Source: Candidatus Methanophagales archaeon (GTDB lineage Archaea; Halobacteriota; Syntropharchaeia; Alkanophagales; Methanospirareceae). Taken from it: 8,294 bases of DNA. The position numbers and the translations under genes were made by a program. Positions 6,052 through 8,294 of this stretch are shown piece after piece; position 1 is the stretch's first letter, and each line of letters begins with the position of its first letter. The stretch is from positions 1-8,294 of the forward strand of contig JAGGZZ010000257.1 of NCBI GenBank assembly GCA_021161765.1, written 5' to 3'. The notes under the pieces were generated by a model that was given only the letters and a program-made list of their open reading frames with translations, was not told where the DNA came from and made no database searches.

Positions 6052-6813
6052 ATGGCAGAAGGTAGGACGGTTTCTGCGACTGAACTCACAGATAAAGACA
6101 GGTGGGCATTAGAGATATGCCTGGGCATCAGCGAATCCCTCGCCGAGTTAATATCAAACAATGAGGGTGAAAAAGATTTTAGGAAGAAGTACGGGAGAGT
6201 CCATCTAAGTAGAGATGCAGGGCTCGGCTTAGCTGGAGCGAAACTACAAAGGGATGCTCTTTGCACAAGAGGAAGACAAGGAAAAGCTCCTTACTCAAAC
6301 AGAAATTTGCGGTGGCACCCCCTTATAATAGCGATGGAAAACCCGGATTACGCTGAGGAAGTAGAGGAAGTTACCATTGATAACAGATCGTTGGTATTTA
6401 TTAATTTTTACGATGTAGATCCGTTAAAAGCATATAACGCTACTTTGAAGGTGTTTAAAGAGCACCATTATAATTTGAGTCCAGAGTATCCCGGACAAAC
6501 TGAAATAGAGGGGATAATGCGGTGTCCATTATGCCTTGCATCGTTGAACAGCCCACCAGCGAATTTAAATTTACCGGACAGAGAAGAAGTATTCCAACCG
6601 CCCTGGAGAAAGTCTAAAAGAGGAGAGGGCAAAGCAGAAAGTTTGCAGTTGTTTTATACGGTTCCTTTAGAGGAGAGTAAGGTGCATCACACTCCAAAAT
6701 TGGTGAGGTATGGACATCGTTGGTGTAACGTTGCGATGGCTGACCACTCGGTTGATGAAACAGTAGATTTCATGCGAGCTGTTGTAGAAGCACATTTTAG
6801 AACGAAAGAGTAA
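6052..6813 (+). CDS. Unrecognised protein with CPLC/HRWC cysteine pairs, downstream of the methylase
   Basis: I do not recognise this 253-residue protein. It is soluble in appearance, with no signal peptide or membrane segment. The N-terminal 35 residues look helical. A Gly/Arg-rich stretch (about 50-75) follows, then an acidic region with NPDYAEEVEEV. A CPLC pair stands at C158 and C161, and HRWC at H222-C225, followed by MADHS and a C-terminal helix (DETVDFMRAVVEAHF). CxxC with a distant HxxC could form one zinc site; this is an inference. I see no PD-(D/E)xK, HNH, GIY-YIG or helicase motif, so a restriction nuclease is not supported. It starts two bases after the methylase stop codon with a strong Shine-Dalgarno sequence and shares its low GC, so it is probably the methylase's operon partner. 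Possible roles include DNA recognition, an accessory subunit or an unrelated passenger. Confidence 0.75.
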   Translation: MAEGRTVSATELTDKDRWALEICLGISESLAELISNNEGEKDFRKKYGRVHLSRDAGLGLAGAKLQRDALCTRGRQGKAPYSNRNLRWHPLIIAMENPDYAEEVEEVTIDNRSLVFINFYDVDPLKAYNATLKVFKEHHYNLSPEYPGQTEIEGIMRCPLCLASLNSPPANLNLPDREEVFQPPWRKSKRGEGKAESLQLFYTVPLEESKVHHTPKLVRYGHRWCNVAMADHSVDETVDFMRAVVEAHFRTKE

Positions 6814-6823
6814 AGTTAAATAT

Positions 6824-6827
6824 GAGG
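6824..6827 (+). promoter_or_regulatory. Shine-Dalgarno sequence for fni
   Basis: GAGG lies ten bases before the ATG at 6838, inside the 24-base gap after the upstream gene. It suggests that fni can be translated from a transcript shared with the methylase pair, although a promoter inside the upstream gene cannot be excluded. Confidence 0.4.
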
Positions 6828-6837
6828 AAAAGCCAAA

Positions 6838-7992
6838 ATGAACCAAACATCGAGAAGGAAAATGGAACAACTCCAGATTTGTGCGGAAGAGGAAGTAGAA
6901 ACGCGAGAAGATTGCTTTGCAGACGTTAAGCTTGTTCATGTTGCGTTACCGGAAATAGATAAAGATGAGATAGATTTGAATACGGAGTTCTTAGGCTTTT
7001 CGTTTAATTATCCTGTGATGATTGCTTCGATGACCGGGGGGCATCCCGCGACGAAACGAACGAATAAAGTGCTTGCAAAAGCGGCTGAGTCGCTTGGCGT
7101 GGGCATGGGTGTTGGTTCTCAGCGAGCCGCACTGGAAAGTAGTGAGCAGGAGGACTCTTTTCGTGTGGTTCGTGACGTTGCACCCAATTCGTTCATCTAT
7201 GCGAACTTAGGTGCTCCACAGTTAAAGGAATACGGAGTAGAGGGCGTTGAGCGCGTTATCGAGATGGTAGATGCGGATGCAATTGCTATACATCTTAACT
7301 TTTTACAGGAAGCCATTCAGCCAGAGGGCAATGTAGATGCACGTGGTTGCTTAGCTTTGATAAAAGACGTATGCGAAGCGATAAAAAAGCCCGTGATTGT
7401 AAAGGAAACAGGAGCGGGAATCAGTTACTGGGTCGCAAAGAAGCTGCATGAAGCAGGTGTGTCGGCAATAGACGTGGGCGGTTTAGGAGGCACGAGTTTA
7501 GCCGCAGCAGAGATATACCGTGCGAGAGCAGAAGGGGCGGAATTAGGCGAACATTTAGGCAATCTTTTTGGGTGGGATTGGGGCATCTCAACGTTAGAAA
7601 GCGTAGTGGAGTGCAGTGCGCTTCCTTTTTCCATTCCTGTGATTGCTACGGGTGGAATAAGAAATGGTCTCGACATCGCAAAAAGCATGGCTTTGGGTGC
7701 AGACCTGTGCAGTGCTGCTTTGCCCTTCCTGAAACCCGCAATGGGAACGGCGAATGCAGATGCTGATACGGATATAGATGCCGACACAGAGAACGTGGCA
7801 GAAAAAATAAAAGAGATGGGCGAGGAGTTAAAGGTCGCAATGTTCTTAACAGGCTGTAAGAGCACCACAGAACTAAAGGAAGTAGAAGTAATCATTACGG
7901 GTAAGGCGAAAGAGATAGCGGAGCAAAGAGGTGTTATCGAAAGGCTAAAGCGGAAAAAGAGGCAGTCGGGCTCGCAAATGCGTTTAAAATAG
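6838..7992 (+). CDS. fni: Type 2 isopentenyl-diphosphate delta-isomerase (FMN-dependent)
   Basis: This 384-residue TIM-barrel flavoenzyme interconverts isopentenyl and dimethylallyl diphosphate, using reduced FMN, NAD(P)H and Mg2+. In archaea it supplies precursors for isoprenoid membrane lipids. The family signature is complete: the N-terminal RK.E motif and LVHVALPE, MTGGH (65-69), GVGSQRAAL, ANLGAPQ, HLNFLQEAIQPEGN (152-165) with the catalytic glutamine Q157 and metal-binding E158, KETGAG (189-194), DVGGLGGTS (212-220) and the FMN phosphate-binding ATGGIRNG (270-277). FLTGCK near the C-terminus is also typical. I keep the ATG at 6838 because the next ATG (6862) would cut into the conserved N-terminal motif. 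Two oddities are an Asp-rich insert at about 304-319 and a basic C-terminal tail. It lies 24 bases after the unknown gene; in many archaea fni sits beside mevalonate-pathway genes, which are not seen here. Confidence 0.96.
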   Translation: MNQTSRRKMEQLQICAEEEVETREDCFADVKLVHVALPEIDKDEIDLNTEFLGFSFNYPVMIASMTGGHPATKRTNKVLAKAAESLGVGMGVGSQRAALESSEQEDSFRVVRDVAPNSFIYANLGAPQLKEYGVEGVERVIEMVDADAIAIHLNFLQEAIQPEGNVDARGCLALIKDVCEAIKKPVIVKETGAGISYWVAKKLHEAGVSAIDVGGLGGTSLAAAEIYRARAEGAELGEHLGNLFGWDWGISTLESVVECSALPFSIPVIATGGIRNGLDIAKSMALGADLCSAALPFLKPAMGTANADADTDIDADTENVAEKIKEMGEELKVAMFLTGCKSTTELKEVEVIITGKAKEIAEQRGVIERLKRKKRQSGSQMRLK

Positions 7993-8037
7993 TTCGGGAT
8001 AAAAGTATAGGAGTTGTTCCGATATAAGTTCCAGGAT

Positions 8038-8294
8038 GTGAACTTTGTGTTATTTACTTCAGAAGAGATTGAAAGAATGGCTGAAGACCAATCCAGCATT
8101 CGCCAATTTCCACTATCTTGGGAAACACCGCCTCACTATTACCCTCGATGAATTTGCAGAAATGAAAGAAAGGGTGTCAGCAAATCCGTTGGAAGTGAAA
8201 AGTCATATCCGTTCAGACCTCAACGAAAAACGAACCGCAATTGGAAAAAAGTCAGTAGCAAAATCTATGAACGGCTGAAAAATGCGAAGGAACA
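8038..8294 (+). pseudogene. Possible frameshifted or mis-sequenced small gene, incomplete at the window end
   Basis: I do not recognise this stretch. One frame, from GTG at 8038 or 8047, reads a plausible hydrophilic protein start (FTSEEIERMAEDQ then SWETPPHYYP) and stops at TGA 8149-8151. The overlapping frame, open from TTG at 8045 to TGA at 8276-8278, reads DEFAEMKERVSANPLEVKSH and NEKRTAIGKK, then ends in a poor tail. The first frame resumes well after the A6 run at 8245-8250 with KIYERLKNAKE up to the window edge. One extra base near 8146 and one missing A in the run would join all three segments. This fits a decayed gene or sequencing errors. The alternative is a genuine 77-residue protein at 8045-8278. 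A weak TATA-like ATAAAAGTA lies at 7999-8007. Confidence 0.35.

Noticed and set aside
6052..6813. The unknown protein considered as the cognate restriction endonuclease.
   Set aside because: No PD-(D/E)xK, HNH, GIY-YIG or ATPase motif is visible; position next to a methylase alone is not enough.
7425..8099. A 224-codon open frame on the minus strand.
   Set aside because: It is antisense to fni, which has a full family signature; the Ser-rich translation is a by-product of the fni codons.

Overview
The window looks like chromosomal DNA of a euryarchaeon that uses coenzyme F420, of the methanogen or anaerobic methane oxidiser (ANME-like) kind. The reasons are an FrhB-type F420 flavoprotein domain, a type 2 isopentenyl-diphosphate isomerase, an archaeal/eukaryotic-type tRNA t6A methylthiotransferase, TATA-like boxes about 25 bases before likely leaderless starts, and purine-rich Shine-Dalgarno sequences inside gene clusters. 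The lineage is an inference; no rRNA or marker gene is present.

Layout: (1) Bases 1-1927, plus strand: the 3' end of a NuoF/HndC/HydB-like NAD(P)H-binding flavoprotein with a C-terminal two-[4Fe-4S] ferredoxin domain, overlapping a second gene that fuses a NuoG/HndD-like N-terminal iron-sulfur module to a complete FrhB-like domain. Together they resemble an Hnd/HydABC-type complex whose hydrogenase domain has been replaced by an F420-reactive one. (2) Bases 1928-2126: a spacer between convergent genes, largely filled by an imperfect palindrome of about 142 bp. (3) Bases 2127-2912, minus strand: a rhomboid intramembrane protease with an N-terminal AN1-type zinc finger. (4) Bases 2975-3102: a second inverted repeat whose right arm encodes the C-terminal tail of the next gene. 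(5) Bases 3048-4349, minus strand: a tRNA t6A methylthiotransferase (e-MtaB/CDKAL1 type). (6) Bases 4430-6813, plus strand: an AT-rich pair made of a DNA N6-adenine methylase fused to a single specificity domain, which has lost its SAM-binding motif I, and an unrecognised protein with paired cysteines. (7) Bases 6838-7992: fni. (8) Bases 7993-8294: a small coding-like stretch in two frames, possibly a frameshifted gene that runs off the window.

How the genes relate: the first two genes should form one soluble electron-transfer complex linking NAD(P)(H), iron-sulfur clusters/ferredoxin and F420. Rhomboid, methylthiotransferase and fni are stand-alone housekeeping functions (membrane proteolysis, tRNA modification, isoprenoid lipid synthesis). 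The methylase and its partner look like an inserted, partly decayed or repurposed restriction-modification-type unit. The strongest leads are the NuoG-FrhB fusion, the methylase without motif I together with its unknown partner, and the repeat recruited as coding sequence.
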